Shown: one piece after another, positions 32,544 to 42,023 of the stretch
Position numbering within the stretch: the first letter of the stretch is position 1
How the letters are laid out: every line of letters begins with the position of its first letter
Source: Vespertiliibacter pulmonis
GTDB taxonomy: Bacteria > Pseudomonadota > Gammaproteobacteria > Enterobacterales > Pasteurellaceae
Assembly (NCBI RefSeq): GCF_013377275.1
Contig: NZ_CP016615.1
Location: forward strand, 1,498,830 to 1,562,829
Length of the DNA stretch: 64,000 bases
Direction of reading: 5' to 3'
Translations under genes and position numbers: made by a program
Notes under the pieces: generated by a model
What the model was told of the DNA's origin: nothing
Database searches by the model: none
Seen by the model: the letters and a program-made list of their open reading frames with translations, nothing else

Positions 32544-33086
32544 ATGGCAGGGGTAAATAAAGTAATTATCGTTGGACGTTTAGGTAATGATCCTGAAATG
32601 AGAACAATGCCAAATGGTGATGCTGTGGCAAATATTAGTGTCGCAACTAGTGAAGTGTGGAATGATAAAAATACAGGTGAACGTCGTGAGGTAACAGAAT
32701 GGCATCGAATTGTTCTTTTCCGACGTAATGCTGAAGTTGCTGGGCAATATTTACGTAAAGGCTCGCAAGTTTATGTTGAAGGAAAATTAAAAACACGTAA
32801 ATGGCAGGACCAAAATGGTCAAGATCGCTATTCCACTGAAATCCAAGCCGATTCCCTAACGATGTTAGGTGGACGCAATGATAGTGAAGGCGGTTATAAT
32901 GGCGGGCAAAGCGGAGCAAATAACTTTAATCAGCAAAGTTCACAGAATAATTATAATCAAGATAGCTATAACGATAGTTATTCTCAATCAAATAACTATG
33001 CAAAACCAGCATCAAAACCCCAAGCAAAACCTGTACCACAGGCTGAGCCGGTAATGGATAATTTTGATGATGATATTCCGTTTTAA
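32544..33086 (+). CDS. ssb: Single-stranded DNA-binding protein SSB
   Basis: 180 residues. Residues 1-115 are the OB fold ([45 protein letters not shown]). A Gly/Asn/Gln/Ser-rich linker (about 116-170) leads to the acidic tip [10 protein letters not shown], which recruits repair and replication proteins. It coats single-stranded DNA in replication, repair and natural transformation, the last being relevant given the uptake sequences. GAGGGA precedes the ATG. It is divergent from uvrA. Confidence 0.98.
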   Translation: MAGVNKVIIVGRLGNDPEMRTMPNGDAVANISVATSEVWNDKNTGERREVTEWHRIVLFRRNAEVAGQYLRKGSQVYVEGKLKTRKWQDQNGQDRYSTEIQADSLTMLGGRNDSEGGYNGGQSGANNFNQQSSQNNYNQDSYNDSYSQSNNYAKPASKPQAKPVPQAEPVMDNFDDDIPF

Positions 33087-33121
33087 TTTTTGATATTACA
33101 AAAGCAAATCATTAAGAATAG

Positions 33122-33160
33122 AAGGCTCAGATTATCATTAGATCTGTGCCTTTTTTATTT
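33122..33160 (+). terminator. Intrinsic terminator of ssb
   Basis: AAGGC-T-CAGAT and ATCTG-T-GCCTT pair around a 9-nt loop, followed by TTTTTTATTT. Confidence 0.85.
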
Positions 33161-33185
33161 TAAAATCCCTGTGTTTTATATACTT

Positions 33186-33227
33186 TTGAGTGGGATCAAT
33201 ATGAATTTAAATATTTTCAAATATATT
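33186..33227 (+). promoter_or_regulatory. Candidate FNR-dependent promoter of the Old Yellow Enzyme gene
   Basis: TTGAG-TGGG-ATCAA (33186-33199) matches the FNR box TTGAT-N4-ATCAA with one mismatch. TATATT (33222-33227) can serve as -10. The predicted start near 33234 puts the box centre at about -41.5, the class II activator position. The resulting leader is short, about 11 nt, with GGAG. Confidence 0.5.
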
Positions 33228-33244
33228 TATATACGGAGATAAAA

Positions 33245-34384
33245 ATGAATGAAAAATTTACCGCACTGTTTCAACCCTATATGTTAAATAATAGCGTTGA
33301 AATTAAAAATCGTTTAGTTGTTGCTCCAATGACGCTTTTTTCCTCTAATCTAGATGGGACACTGAGTCAACAAGAACAATATTTTTTGAGTAATCGTGCT
33401 GAAAATATCGGGATGGTTATTACTGAATGTGCTCTTGTTGCAGAAGGAGGAGATGCTTTTACTGGGCAATTTAAAGCAAGTAATGAAAGCCATCTCGAAA
33501 GTTTAAAATTGACCGCAAATACAATTAAGTCTCAAGGCGCGAAGGCGATTTTACAGATTTATCATGGGGGTGAAAAAGCATTAGTTAAATTATCAAATGG
33601 CAGAGAGATTGTTGGGCCGAGTGATAATGAAGAAAAGGGAGCAAGGGCACTCACTGAATCTGAAATTCTAGGGATGATTAATGCCTTTGGACGAGCAGTT
33701 GATATGGCTATTCGTGCGGGTTTTGATGGGGTAGAAATTCACGGTGCAAATGGCTATCTGATTCAACAATTTCTTTCGGCTCAAACTAATCATCGTAATG
33801 ATGCATGGGGTGGAAGTTTAGAAAAACGTTTAGCATTCCCTTTAGCTATTATTGATAAGGTTATGGCTATTCGTGAACAATATCAACGTCCAGATTTTAT
33901 TGTAGGCTATCGATTTTCTCCAGAGGAAGCAGGGGAAAATGGTTTGACTATGCTAGATGCTTTTGCATTGATTGATGCATTGATCGAAAAACCATTGCAA
34001 TATTTACACGTTTCACTTTGGGATTTTTATAAAAAAGCTCGCCGTGGTGCAGATACTTCAATGGCTCGTATACAACTTATTCATCAACGAATTGCTGGAA
34101 AGTTGCCTTTAATTGGGGTTGGAAATCTATTGAGTCCCGATCAAATTATTCAAGCATATCAAACGGGTTGGGCTGAATTTATCGCATTAGGAAAAGCGGT
34201 GATGCTCAATCCACAAATTGCAACATTGTTAGCAACAGGTAGAGAAAATGAAGTAATTACTGAACTTGATCCTTATAAAAAGGATCAATATGGTATTCCA
34301 GATAATCTTTGGACAAATTGTGTGCAAGGGCTAGCTTGGTTACCACCAGTAGTTGGAAAGGAATGGGCACCTTTAGATATCTAA
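33245..34384 (+). CDS. Old Yellow Enzyme family NAD(P)H-dependent flavin oxidoreductase
   Basis: 379-residue FMN TIM barrel. Family marks: FQPYMLNNSVEIKNRLVVAPM at the N-terminus, the substrate motif AGFDGVEIHGANGYLIQQFLS (with the catalytic-site HGAN), TNHRNDAWGGSLEKR, and the phosphate-binding LIGVGNLLSP / ALGKAVMLNP region. Such enzymes reduce alpha,beta-unsaturated carbonyls or act as enal/quinone detoxifiers; the substrate here is unknown. GGAG lies 8 nt upstream. Its neighbours (quinone oxidoreductase, hchA, LysR regulator) suggest a reactive-electrophile theme. Confidence 0.88.
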   Translation: MNEKFTALFQPYMLNNSVEIKNRLVVAPMTLFSSNLDGTLSQQEQYFLSNRAENIGMVITECALVAEGGDAFTGQFKASNESHLESLKLTANTIKSQGAKAILQIYHGGEKALVKLSNGREIVGPSDNEEKGARALTESEILGMINAFGRAVDMAIRAGFDGVEIHGANGYLIQQFLSAQTNHRNDAWGGSLEKRLAFPLAIIDKVMAIREQYQRPDFIVGYRFSPEEAGENGLTMLDAFALIDALIEKPLQYLHVSLWDFYKKARRGADTSMARIQLIHQRIAGKLPLIGVGNLLSPDQIIQAYQTGWAEFIALGKAVMLNPQIATLLATGRENEVITELDPYKKDQYGIPDNLWTNCVQGLAWLPPVVGKEWAPLDI

Positions 34385-34447
34385 ATTAAAACGATATTGA
34401 GCATTCATCTATCTATTTTAATGGTTCATAACTAAATCAAATATAGC

Positions 34448-34475
34448 AAAACACCTAGTATTTACTAGGTGTTTC
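34448..34475. terminator. Palindromic terminator after the Old Yellow Enzyme gene
   Basis: AAACACCTAGTA and TACTAGGTGTTT form a near-perfect long stem. The T-run is short, but it could act on both strands. Confidence 0.7.
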
Positions 34476-34499
34476 CTGATATTTAGGAATTGAAATAAT

Positions 34500-34908
34500 T
34501 TAGCCAACTGCATTTGAGGCATTTTTTAAATTAATTTCCTTGCCAATGGTATAGAATTGAGCACCTGCGACATAATGTAATGTTCTCAGTTCATCAGTAA
34601 TATCAAAGTCTGGCTAATTAAATAACTCAATAGATACAATTTATGTGGGGTGAATTTGGGGCTTTCTCCCTGATTTAAGATAAGCTTGGTCTGAGAATCA
34701 ACGGAAAGTAATTGTTTTTAAATTAGCTGACGAATAAATGTATTGCGATCAATCACGATTGAAATACGAGCAGGCTCAAATTCAATAATGGAGACTTAAG
34801 AAACATATATAATATTTTCTATCTAACTATATTTAGCAGAAATTATTGTCGTCTGGTCGTGATTTAATAGGCAATAGCATTTAATAAATTAACCGGAAGA
34901 ATAACCAC
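34500..34908 (-). pseudogene. Decayed flavin-reductase-like gene
   Basis: Translating the minus strand gives short protein-like stretches broken by stops and frame changes: VVILPVNLLNAIAY then ITTR, VSIIEFEPARISIVIDRNTF then IRQLI, and a final in-frame block DITDELRTLHYVAGAQFYTI ending in a stop at 34500. The pattern (PV...AY...TTR, then a PARISIVIDR-type core) resembles the FMN-binding split-barrel flavin reductases, but this is tentative. About 136 codons remain where an intact member has 160-200. GAGG precedes a GTG 12 nt after the quinone oxidoreductase stop, so it was once the second gene of that operon. Confidence 0.55.
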
Positions 34909-34919
34909 TTTTTACCTCT

Positions 34920-35906
34920 TTAGTTATTATCAAAAGCAAGCATGATTTTGCCGATATGAGTGCCTTTATCCATTTCTATGTGAGCATTTTTAACATCTTG
35001 GAAATCAAATACTTGATGAATTATTGGTTTATGAATTTGATTATTGGCTAATTTTTCCCAGATGTTATTATAGAGTGAATGGGTAATCTCTGCTTTTTCT
35101 GCTTTGCTACGCCCACGCATTGTTGAGCCTGTTATATGAATGCGTTTAATGGCAATATCTAATAAATTAACTGATTCTACTGTTGTTCCTTTCATAAAAC
35201 CAATTAAAAATAGCCGTCCATTCTGCTTCAGACTTGCTAAATTGCGTTCAAAATAGCTTGCTCCAACAATATCTAAAATAGCATCAACACCGCCTTGTGC
35301 CTGTATAATTTGAGAAAAATCTTCGGTTTTGTAATTGATTGGAATACCGCCTAATTGTTCGACTATTTGGCATTTTTTATCATCACCTACGGTAGCGAAT
35401 GTTTTAATACCTAAACTTTTAGCGATAGCTAATGCTGTGATACCAATACCACTTGTGCCGCCATGAACGAGTAAACTTTCACCTTCTTTTACTTGGTTAT
35501 CCATAAATAAGTTCGCCCATACGGTAAAAATAGTTTCGGGAAGAGCCGCGGCTTCGAGTAATGAGTAGTTATCTGGGATAGGTAGTGCTTGAGTTGCTGG
35601 CACAATACAATATTCTGCATAAGCTCCGCCGTCTGTTAATGCACAAATTTTATCACCGATAGCAAATTGAGAAATATTTTCGCCTATTCCGACTATGGTA
35701 CCCGATAGCTCTAATCCCATAATTGGTGTAACACCTTTGGGCATTGGGTATAACCCTTGCCGTTGCATAATATCGGGACGGTTAATACCAGCATACGCAA
35801 CTTTTACTAATAGTTCGTCTCCTTTGGGTTGGGGGAGATTGGTTTCTTCAATAAATAAAACATCAGCTGAACCCGCTTCTTTCATATTAATTTGTTGCAT
35901 TTTCAT
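34920..35906 (-). CDS. NAD(P)H-quinone oxidoreductase, PIG3-type medium-chain dehydrogenase family
   Basis: 328 residues. The GroES-like N-terminal part carries VAYAGINRPDIMQRQGLYP, typical of PIG3-type quinone reductases, and the Rossmann fold begins LLVHGGTSGIGITALAIAK (about 148-166). The catalytic zinc ligands of alcohol dehydrogenases are absent, as expected. It reduces quinones or enones with NADPH. A palindromic possible LysR-type site lies 34 bp upstream at 35940-35954. It was followed by a now-broken flavin-reductase-like gene. Confidence 0.9.
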   Translation of the reverse strand: MKMQQINMKEAGSADVLFIEETNLPQPKGDELLVKVAYAGINRPDIMQRQGLYPMPKGVTPIMGLELSGTIVGIGENISQFAIGDKICALTDGGAYAEYCIVPATQALPIPDNYSLLEAAALPETIFTVWANLFMDNQVKEGESLLVHGGTSGIGITALAIAKSLGIKTFATVGDDKKCQIVEQLGGIPINYKTEDFSQIIQAQGGVDAILDIVGASYFERNLASLKQNGRLFLIGFMKGTTVESVNLLDIAIKRIHITGSTMRGRSKAEKAEITHSLYNNIWEKLANNQIHKPIIHQVFDFQDVKNAHIEMDKGTHIGKIMLAFDNN

Positions 35907-35939
35907 TGTTTATTCTCTTAAGTGATGATTGGTTACGCA

Positions 35940-35954
35940 ATGAAATTATTTCAT
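35940..35954 (-). promoter_or_regulatory. Perfect 15-bp palindrome upstream of the quinone oxidoreductase
   Basis: ATGAAAT-T-ATTTCAT contains the LysR-type signature T-N11-A with dyad symmetry. It is a plausible operator for the LysR-type regulator 1.2 kb away, but the dyad there has a different sequence. Confidence 0.4.
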
Positions 35955-36030
35955 AGAGTAAGTATAAGTTTATAGGGGGAGTATGGTTTGATTGATTTGA
36001 TAAATAGCAGTGAGTAAATTATAGATAAGA

Positions 36031-36093
36031 AAAAGCGGTAAGATCTGATAGCTATTTTGCTTTAGCAAAATAATTGTGAATCTTACCGCTTGT
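36031..36093 (-). terminator. hchA terminator formed by two convergent uptake sequences
   Basis: AAAAGCGGT (plus strand, 36031) and ACAAGCGGT (minus strand, to 36093) face each other, each followed by an AGAT block and ATTTTGC; the two TTTTGC/GCAAAA blocks pair at the centre and AAGCGGTAAGAT/ATCTTACCGCTT pair at the base. On the minus strand TTTTTCTT follows. Confidence 0.8.
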
Positions 36094-36097
36094 AAAA

Positions 36098-36964
36098 TTA
36101 TGCAACAGCTTTTAATAACTCATCTGCGGCTAAAATGCCTAAATTATTTGATGCTAATGGGCTATCACCGGTTAATAATTTACGGTCTTTATGAACTTGT
36201 CCGGTAATACCTTCGTTCATAATTTTTACGCCTAAATTTGATAAACGCTCACCGAGTAACCAAGGTAATTTACCTGGCATATAACCGATTTCGATATTTG
36301 CACCTTCATCTAACGCATCAGGGAATACACAAATTTCATATCCTTTGAATGGATAGTCTTCCGCTTTCTCACCTTCGCTTGACGCTAATAATGCAGCTGG
36401 ACCATGACATAAAGTAACAATGTGTTTATCTTTATTTAATGCCCATTTGAATATATCTTTAACATCTTTGCTAAATGGAAGTGCGTGTAATGCACCGTGC
36501 CCACCTGGAATTAATACAGCAATATAGGGTGAATTTTCACTTGTTGCTTCTTCTAAAATATCAGCTAATTTTGCAGGCGCTAAGAATTTTGGCAAATAAG
36601 TTTGATAAAGATCCATAATTGCTTTATCTTCAGTTGGCATTGCCCACATTTCAAATTTAACAGAGTTACCAGATAATGTAACAACATCAATTTCAAAACC
36701 AGCGTGGTGAATATGTAACATAGGCAATAATGTTTCAACTGGGTGGTTACCTGTTGAGAAAAGTTTACCATTTTGCATTTCAACATAACGCTCGTCTGAT
36801 GCGATCATTAAAACTTTATATTTCCCACCAGTGTATGGTTTTTCAAATTTGAACCCGTCAAAGTCAGTTACTTTGCGAGTATATTGTGAAAGTGAGTATT
36901 CAGAAGGGAAAAATGCGTTGTGTTCCGCTCTGTCTGCGACAGGTTGTCTACTGAGTTCAGTCAT
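36098..36964 (-). CDS. hchA: HchA (Hsp31), glyoxalase III / DJ-1 superfamily chaperone
   Basis: 288 residues, full length. The nucleophile Cys186 and His187 lie in [11 protein letters not shown], and Glu77 in NHPVE completes the site, matching E. coli Hsp31 (Cys185, Glu77). It converts methylglyoxal to D-lactate without glutathione; holdase and deglycase activities have also been reported. The metal ligands His86 and Glu91 are present, but the third, His123 in E. coli, aligns with Tyr123 here. A -10 TATAAT at 37045-37050 (minus) and a hairpin AAGCAA/TTGCTT at 37021-37035 mark its leader. Divergent from a LysR regulator. Confidence 0.95.
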   Translation of the reverse strand: MTELSRQPVADRAEHNAFFPSEYSLSQYTRKVTDFDGFKFEKPYTGGKYKVLMIASDERYVEMQNGKLFSTGNHPVETLLPMLHIHHAGFEIDVVTLSGNSVKFEMWAMPTEDKAIMDLYQTYLPKFLAPAKLADILEEATSENSPYIAVLIPGGHGALHALPFSKDVKDIFKWALNKDKHIVTLCHGPAALLASSEGEKAEDYPFKGYEICVFPDALDEGANIEIGYMPGKLPWLLGERLSNLGVKIMNEGITGQVHKDRKLLTGDSPLASNNLGILAADELLKAVA

Positions 36965-37044
36965 AAATTTGTTCTCCGAAATAAAATAAACAGGATATTG
37001 CTACCCTAAAAAAATTTAATAAGCAATCTTTGCTTTATGGGGGC

Positions 37045-37050
37045 ATTATA
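37045..37050 (-). promoter_or_regulatory. -10 element of the hchA promoter
   Basis: TATAAT on the minus strand with no good -35 at 16-18 bp, suggesting an activator is needed. The roughly 75-nt leader contains the inverted repeat AAGCAA-TCT-TTGCTT (37021-37035). Confidence 0.45.
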
Positions 37051-37092
37051 CGCTAGTTTTTTTAATCAAAAATGAATAAAATAAGAAAAGAC

Positions 37093-37111
37093 TATTCTTA
37101 AAAATGGAATA
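37093..37111 (+). promoter_or_regulatory. Dyad next to the lysR-type gene start, likely autoregulatory site
   Basis: TATTC-N9-GAATA is a perfect 5-bp inverted repeat that includes T-N11-A and ends 2 nt before the regulator's ATG. A protein bound here would block translation start or transcription of its own gene. Confidence 0.45.
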
Positions 37112-37113
37112 AT

Positions 37114-38025
37114 ATGAATAAACTTGATGCACTCCGCTATTTCTGTGTTGCTTGTGAGACATTAAACTTTCGGGAAACTGCATTGCGTCTAGCAGTATCT
37201 CCCCAAGTTGTTAGTCGAATGATTGCAGAATTGGAGACATTGCTCGGGGAAAGTTTATTTACACGTAATACACGCAGTATTAAATTAACTGAATTTGGTC
37301 AGCAATTTTTACCTAAAGCCCAGCGTTTTCTTGATGAAGAGGAAAATTTATTTTCTCCATCAGATTTAAATAATAGATCAATGAAAGGGGTAGTTCGTAT
37401 TACTTTACCTCCTTTGCCTTGTAATGATGAATTGATATTTGAACTTTTAACAGCTTTAGAGCCTTACCCTGAGTTAGTGATCGATTGGCGAGTTGCTCTT
37501 GATAAACTCAAAATTGTTGATGATCAAATTGATATCGGCCTACGTATTGCCCTTGAGCCTGAATTAGATTGGGTAGCTCATTCAATTTGTACTATTACAG
37601 AAAAAATTGTAGCTTCTCCATCACTTATCAAGCGGTTAGATTATCCTAAAGATTTGCAAGATCTGGCACAAAATTACCCATTAAGTGGGTTGATTGATCC
37701 TAAATTAAAACGGGCGTGGAATTGGCAAATCAATGAAAAACAGTATTTTTCATCAAGTAAAATTGCTTTTTTTACAACAGATATGAATAGTGAATTACAA
37801 TCTGCATTAGCTGGGAGAACTTGCTCTCAATTAATGGATTTGATTTGCCAATCTTACCTTAAACAAGGAAAATTGATAGAACTTTTTCCTGAAATTGAAA
37901 AACAAATATGGCATTTATATTTGTACCGCCCTTATAAAACTACTGTTGCTGATAGGGTGCTCTTTGTTTACGATAAATTGAAACGAATTTTAGCAGAGAA
38001 ATTTGCAAAAAAATCAGCCAATTGA
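37114..38025 (+). CDS. LysR-type transcriptional regulator
   Basis: 303 residues. The winged helix-turn-helix spans about residues 1-60 (LDALRYFCVACETLNFRETALRLAVSPQVVSRMIAELE, then GESLFTRNTRSIKLTEFGQQFL). A two-lobed periplasmic-binding-like effector domain follows. The close divergence from hchA (149 nt) suggests it controls hchA and perhaps the quinone oxidoreductase. The inducer is unknown. The last codons overlap the end of an uptake sequence (38025). Confidence 0.9.
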   Translation: MNKLDALRYFCVACETLNFRETALRLAVSPQVVSRMIAELETLLGESLFTRNTRSIKLTEFGQQFLPKAQRFLDEEENLFSPSDLNNRSMKGVVRITLPPLPCNDELIFELLTALEPYPELVIDWRVALDKLKIVDDQIDIGLRIALEPELDWVAHSICTITEKIVASPSLIKRLDYPKDLQDLAQNYPLSGLIDPKLKRAWNWQINEKQYFSSSKIAFFTTDMNSELQSALAGRTCSQLMDLICQSYLKQGKLIELFPEIEKQIWHLYLYRPYKTTVADRVLFVYDKLKRILAEKFAKKSAN

Positions 38026-38033
38026 CCGCTTGT
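38005..38033 (-). repeat. Extended DNA uptake signal
   Basis: Minus strand: ACAAGCGGT, CAATT, then ATTTTTTTGC. It overlaps the end of the LysR gene. Confidence 0.85.
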
Positions 38034-38062
38034 AATATTTATACTTATTTTTAGGAATATAG

Positions 38063-39292
<1,230 letters not shown>

Positions 39293-39294
39293 TT

Positions 39295-39807
39295 ATGTTT
39301 ACTTTAAACCCACAACAATTTGCAAGCTGGAATGAACCGATAGAGATGCTATATGCCTGCCATAGTAAGGTAAAGAAATTCTGTCGGCAGCTACAATTAT
39401 TGCCAGATTACCTTGAAAAACAAGGTGTGAATCAAGCCGTTAAAAATGATGTTGAACAAATTTTAAATTATTTTAATCTATCTGCTCCGTTACACCACGA
39501 TGATGAAGAGAAAGATTTTTTTCCTACGTTGATCAAAAAATTTCCGAAAGCGGTTGATGCTGTTAAAGTATTGGAACAACAACATACTGAATTACATCAT
39601 AATTGGGATTTGTTGGAAGAACAGCTGTTAGCATTGCTTACTGGGAAACGGACTAATGTAGATAGAGAGCTTATCAAGCGGTTTGTTGAAGGATATAATT
39701 TGCACATTTCAATTGAGGAGCCACTCTTTGAATTAGGACGTGAATATTTATCCGAGAGTGATTTAAAAGCGATTGGCAAAATTATGGAAAACCGCCGAAA
39801 AGTGTAA
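39295..39807 (+). CDS. Hemerythrin HHE-domain protein
   Basis: 170 residues of a four-helix hemerythrin-like cation-binding domain. Candidate iron ligands are His in YACHSKVKKF (near 23), HHDDEEKDFF (about 67-76, His plus Glu), EQQHTELHHNW (about 95-105) and HISIEEPLF (about 145-153). Such proteins bind di-iron with oxygen or NO, or help repair Fe-S clusters (compare YtfE). The exact role is unknown. The start is 2 nt after tgt and the stop shares a base with the next start. Confidence 0.85.
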   Translation: MFTLNPQQFASWNEPIEMLYACHSKVKKFCRQLQLLPDYLEKQGVNQAVKNDVEQILNYFNLSAPLHHDDEEKDFFPTLIKKFPKAVDAVKVLEQQHTELHHNWDLLEEQLLALLTGKRTNVDRELIKRFVEGYNLHISIEEPLFELGREYLSESDLKAIGKIMENRRKV

Positions 39808-40028
39808 TGAATTATCAGATCGATCTCACCGCCTATCATTGTCCTTTACCTTTATTGATGGCAAAGAAAGCCCTATCTTTATTAAAGTATAATGATAGCT
39901 TATGGCTGATATTAAATAAGCAGAGTAGTGTGAATGATATTTTATTTCTTGCAGAGGAAATGAAATTGTCAGTATTATCTCAAGTAATAGATAAAAGCGA
40001 GACTCGTATATTGCTGAAAAATATATAA
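39807..40028 (+). CDS. TusA/SirA-like small sulfurtransferase
   Basis: 73 residues of the TusA fold, with the N-terminal CPxP motif (YHCPLPLLMAKKAL) in which Cys12 would carry persulfide sulfur. It overlaps the preceding stop as TAATG, indicating translational coupling to the hemerythrin-like gene. True TusA donates sulfur to TusBCD-TusE; this one is shorter and more likely a paralogue. Its partner is unknown. A strong terminator follows. Confidence 0.85.
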   Translation: MNYQIDLTAYHCPLPLLMAKKALSLLKYNDSLWLILNKQSSVNDILFLAEEMKLSVLSQVIDKSETRILLKNI

Positions 40029-40031
40029 TGT

Positions 40032-40057
40032 AAAAAGGACGGTTATCCGTCCTTTTT
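40032..40057. terminator. Bidirectional terminator
   Basis: AAAAAGGACGG-TTAT-CCGTCCTTTTT: a perfect 11-bp stem with T-tracts on both strands, between converging genes. Confidence 0.92.
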
Positions 40058-40071
40058 ACTTCTTTGATTAA

Positions 40072-40680
40072 TTATGACCAGCCATCTTTACGTTTACGAC
40101 GAGGTATGAGTAAAGGCAATAATAATCCAAATAATAATCCAACCCCTAATACACTTCCCCCATAGATAAAGTATTGAATCATAATTTCTCGGGATTCAGC
40201 GTTTTGAATAGCTTCAAGATCACGATTTTTACTTTTCAAAATATCTAGCTCACGTTTTAATTGCGCATTTTGTTCCAATAAATCGCTGCTTTGTTGATCG
40301 GCTTGTTTGGTACGACGTTGCATTTCAACAGTCCGTTGTTGCCAATCGCTATCAATTTTATTGAGTTTGAGGGTGAGATCTTGTACTTGCTGTTGTAATT
40401 GTGGTGCGAGTTCTTTGGAGCTTGGTGTGGTGGTTAGTTCATTTGTGAGAATCCAAGCCTCACGATTTTTACTATCTCGAATAAGGCTATAACGCTCTTT
40501 ACGATCAAGTACTGTTACTTTTTCTCCTGCTTGAATAGTACCTGAAATTTTAAAATTATCCCCAGCACCTTTGCGTAAATAGGTGTTTAGATTTTCAGTA
40601 ACATATTGTGTTTGTGCTACTGTTGGAAGTGAGCACGCAAGTAAAATTACACCACATAGGGTAGCAACAGTTTTTTTCAT
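40072..40680 (-). CDS. ygiM: YgiM-like SH3-domain protein (TIGR04211 family)
   Basis: 202 residues from the ATG at 40680, which has AAGGACG 7 nt upstream. A signal peptide (cut near TVAQ) leads to a bacterial SH3 domain (about 24-90: TENLNTYLRKGAGDNFKISG). A coiled coil follows (about 100-165), then one C-terminal membrane helix and a basic end (IPRRKRKDG). The family sits in the inner membrane with the SH3 domain in the periplasm; function unknown. E. coli YgiM has the same layout. It lies downstream of pit. Confidence 0.88.
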   Translation of the reverse strand: MKKTVATLCGVILLACSLPTVAQTQYVTENLNTYLRKGAGDNFKISGTIQAGEKVTVLDRKERYSLIRDSKNREAWILTNELTTTPSSKELAPQLQQQVQDLTLKLNKIDSDWQQRTVEMQRRTKQADQQSSDLLEQNAQLKRELDILKSKNRDLEAIQNAESREIMIQYFIYGGSVLGVGLLFGLLLPLLIPRRKRKDGWS

Positions 40681-40710
40681 AATTGGGCGTCCTTTTTCGT
40701 GAAAATATAA

Positions 40711-40739
40711 AAAGAAAGTGCAATCCACGCACTTTCTTT
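40711..40739 (-). terminator. Terminator of pit, upstream of ygiM
   Basis: AAAGAAAGTGC and GCACTTTCTTT pair over 11 bp; TTTATATTTT follows on the minus strand. It separates pit from ygiM. Confidence 0.85.
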
Positions 40740-40748
40740 CGTACTAGC

Positions 40749-42011
40749 TTAGCGGAAAATTGCGCTAAGAATGTAATAGATAATAATTGAGATCACAGCA
40801 CCTGCAGGGAGAGTAATAACCCAAGAGGCAACAATATTACGGATTACGCCTAAATTAAGGGCTGCAATGCCTCGAGCAAAACCTACACCTAATACTGCAC
40901 CAACTAAGGTTTGTGTCGTAGATATCGGTAAGCCTGTTCCTGATGCAATAACCACAGTAATTGCACAGGCAAATTGTGCAGCAAAGCCACGGCTTGGAGT
41001 AAGATCAGTAATACCTGTACCGATAGTTCCCATCACTTTATGTCCCATTACGGCTAAACCGATAGCAATACCGATTGCACCCAGGGGTAAAATCCACGGT
41101 GCCATAATGGTTTGGCCGTCAATAACGCCCCCATTATCAATGATAGATACAACGGCTGCGAGAGGACCGATTGCATTAGCTACATCATTAGAGCCGTGTG
41201 CGAATGCCATTGCACAAGCAGTCAGTAGCATTAACATACTGAAGACTTTCTCAACGCCGTCAAATCCACCTTTTTGTAGGCGGGCAACAAAGCTGTTGCT
41301 ACGTAGATAAAAAAAGCTAATTAAAGCCGTAACAATAGCAAGGGAAAAAGCAAGTCCAATGGTTTGAGATTTACTTAGCTCTAAGCCAACGTGTTTTAGC
41401 CCTTTGTCTAAAGTAACAACACAAATAATGAAAACGGTCAAGCCTGCATAATAAGGTGCATATTTTTGTGCTTGAACAAGAGGTTTTTCTGTATCAAAAA
41501 TTAGTTTTTGTGTTGAGCTAAAAATACCAAATGCTACAACTCCAGCAATAACAGGGGTAATGAACCAACTACCAACAATACCTGTAAATTGAGACCATTG
41601 CACTGCTTCTGCACCAATAGTGATACAAGCAAAGCCAACAATAGCACCAATAATTGTATGGGTTGTTGATACGGGCCAGCCTTTTTGAGAAGCAATAAGT
41701 AACCATACGCCTGCAGCAAAGAGCGAAGACATCATTCCTAAAATAAGAATATCAGGATTACCCGCAAAAGCATCAGAAGCAATAATGCCACTTTTTATTG
41801 TTTCAGCAACTTCTCCGCCAGCAAGATAAGCCCCAGCAAATTCAAAGATAAGTGCGATATAAATTGCTTGTCTAGCAGTAATCGTACCTGATCCAACAGA
41901 TGTTCCCATTGCGTTAGCAACATCATTTGCTCCAATGCCAAAGGCCATTATAAAGCCGAATGCAGCAGTAATCAGTATAATGATAAATCCGTAATGATGT
42001 ATGAGTTCCAT
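40749..42011 (-). CDS. pit: Pit-family inorganic phosphate permease
   Basis: 420 residues with about ten helices in two repeats, each marked by the PiT signature: GIGANDVANAMG near residue 26 and AHGSNDVANAIGP near 270. Threonine-rich STTHT and STTQT loops follow each. It imports phosphate as a metal-phosphate complex driven by protons. The DUF47 gene lies 12 nt upstream, the usual PiT-accessory pairing (HI1604-HI1603 in H. influenzae). Confidence 0.94.
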   Translation of the reverse strand: MELIHHYGFIIILITAAFGFIMAFGIGANDVANAMGTSVGSGTITARQAIYIALIFEFAGAYLAGGEVAETIKSGIIASDAFAGNPDILILGMMSSLFAAGVWLLIASQKGWPVSTTHTIIGAIVGFACITIGAEAVQWSQFTGIVGSWFITPVIAGVVAFGIFSSTQKLIFDTEKPLVQAQKYAPYYAGLTVFIICVVTLDKGLKHVGLELSKSQTIGLAFSLAIVTALISFFYLRSNSFVARLQKGGFDGVEKVFSMLMLLTACAMAFAHGSNDVANAIGPLAAVVSIIDNGGVIDGQTIMAPWILPLGAIGIAIGLAVMGHKVMGTIGTGITDLTPSRGFAAQFACAITVVIASGTGLPISTTQTLVGAVLGVGFARGIAALNLGVIRNIVASWVITLPAGAVISIIIYYILSAIFR

Positions 42012-42023
42012 AAACCTTTCCTC

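Noticed and set aside
40867-41310. Open frame of 147 codons on the plus strand opposite pit
   Set aside because: Pit is a clear permease on the other strand; the frame is an antisense shadow with repetitive composition and no recognisable family.
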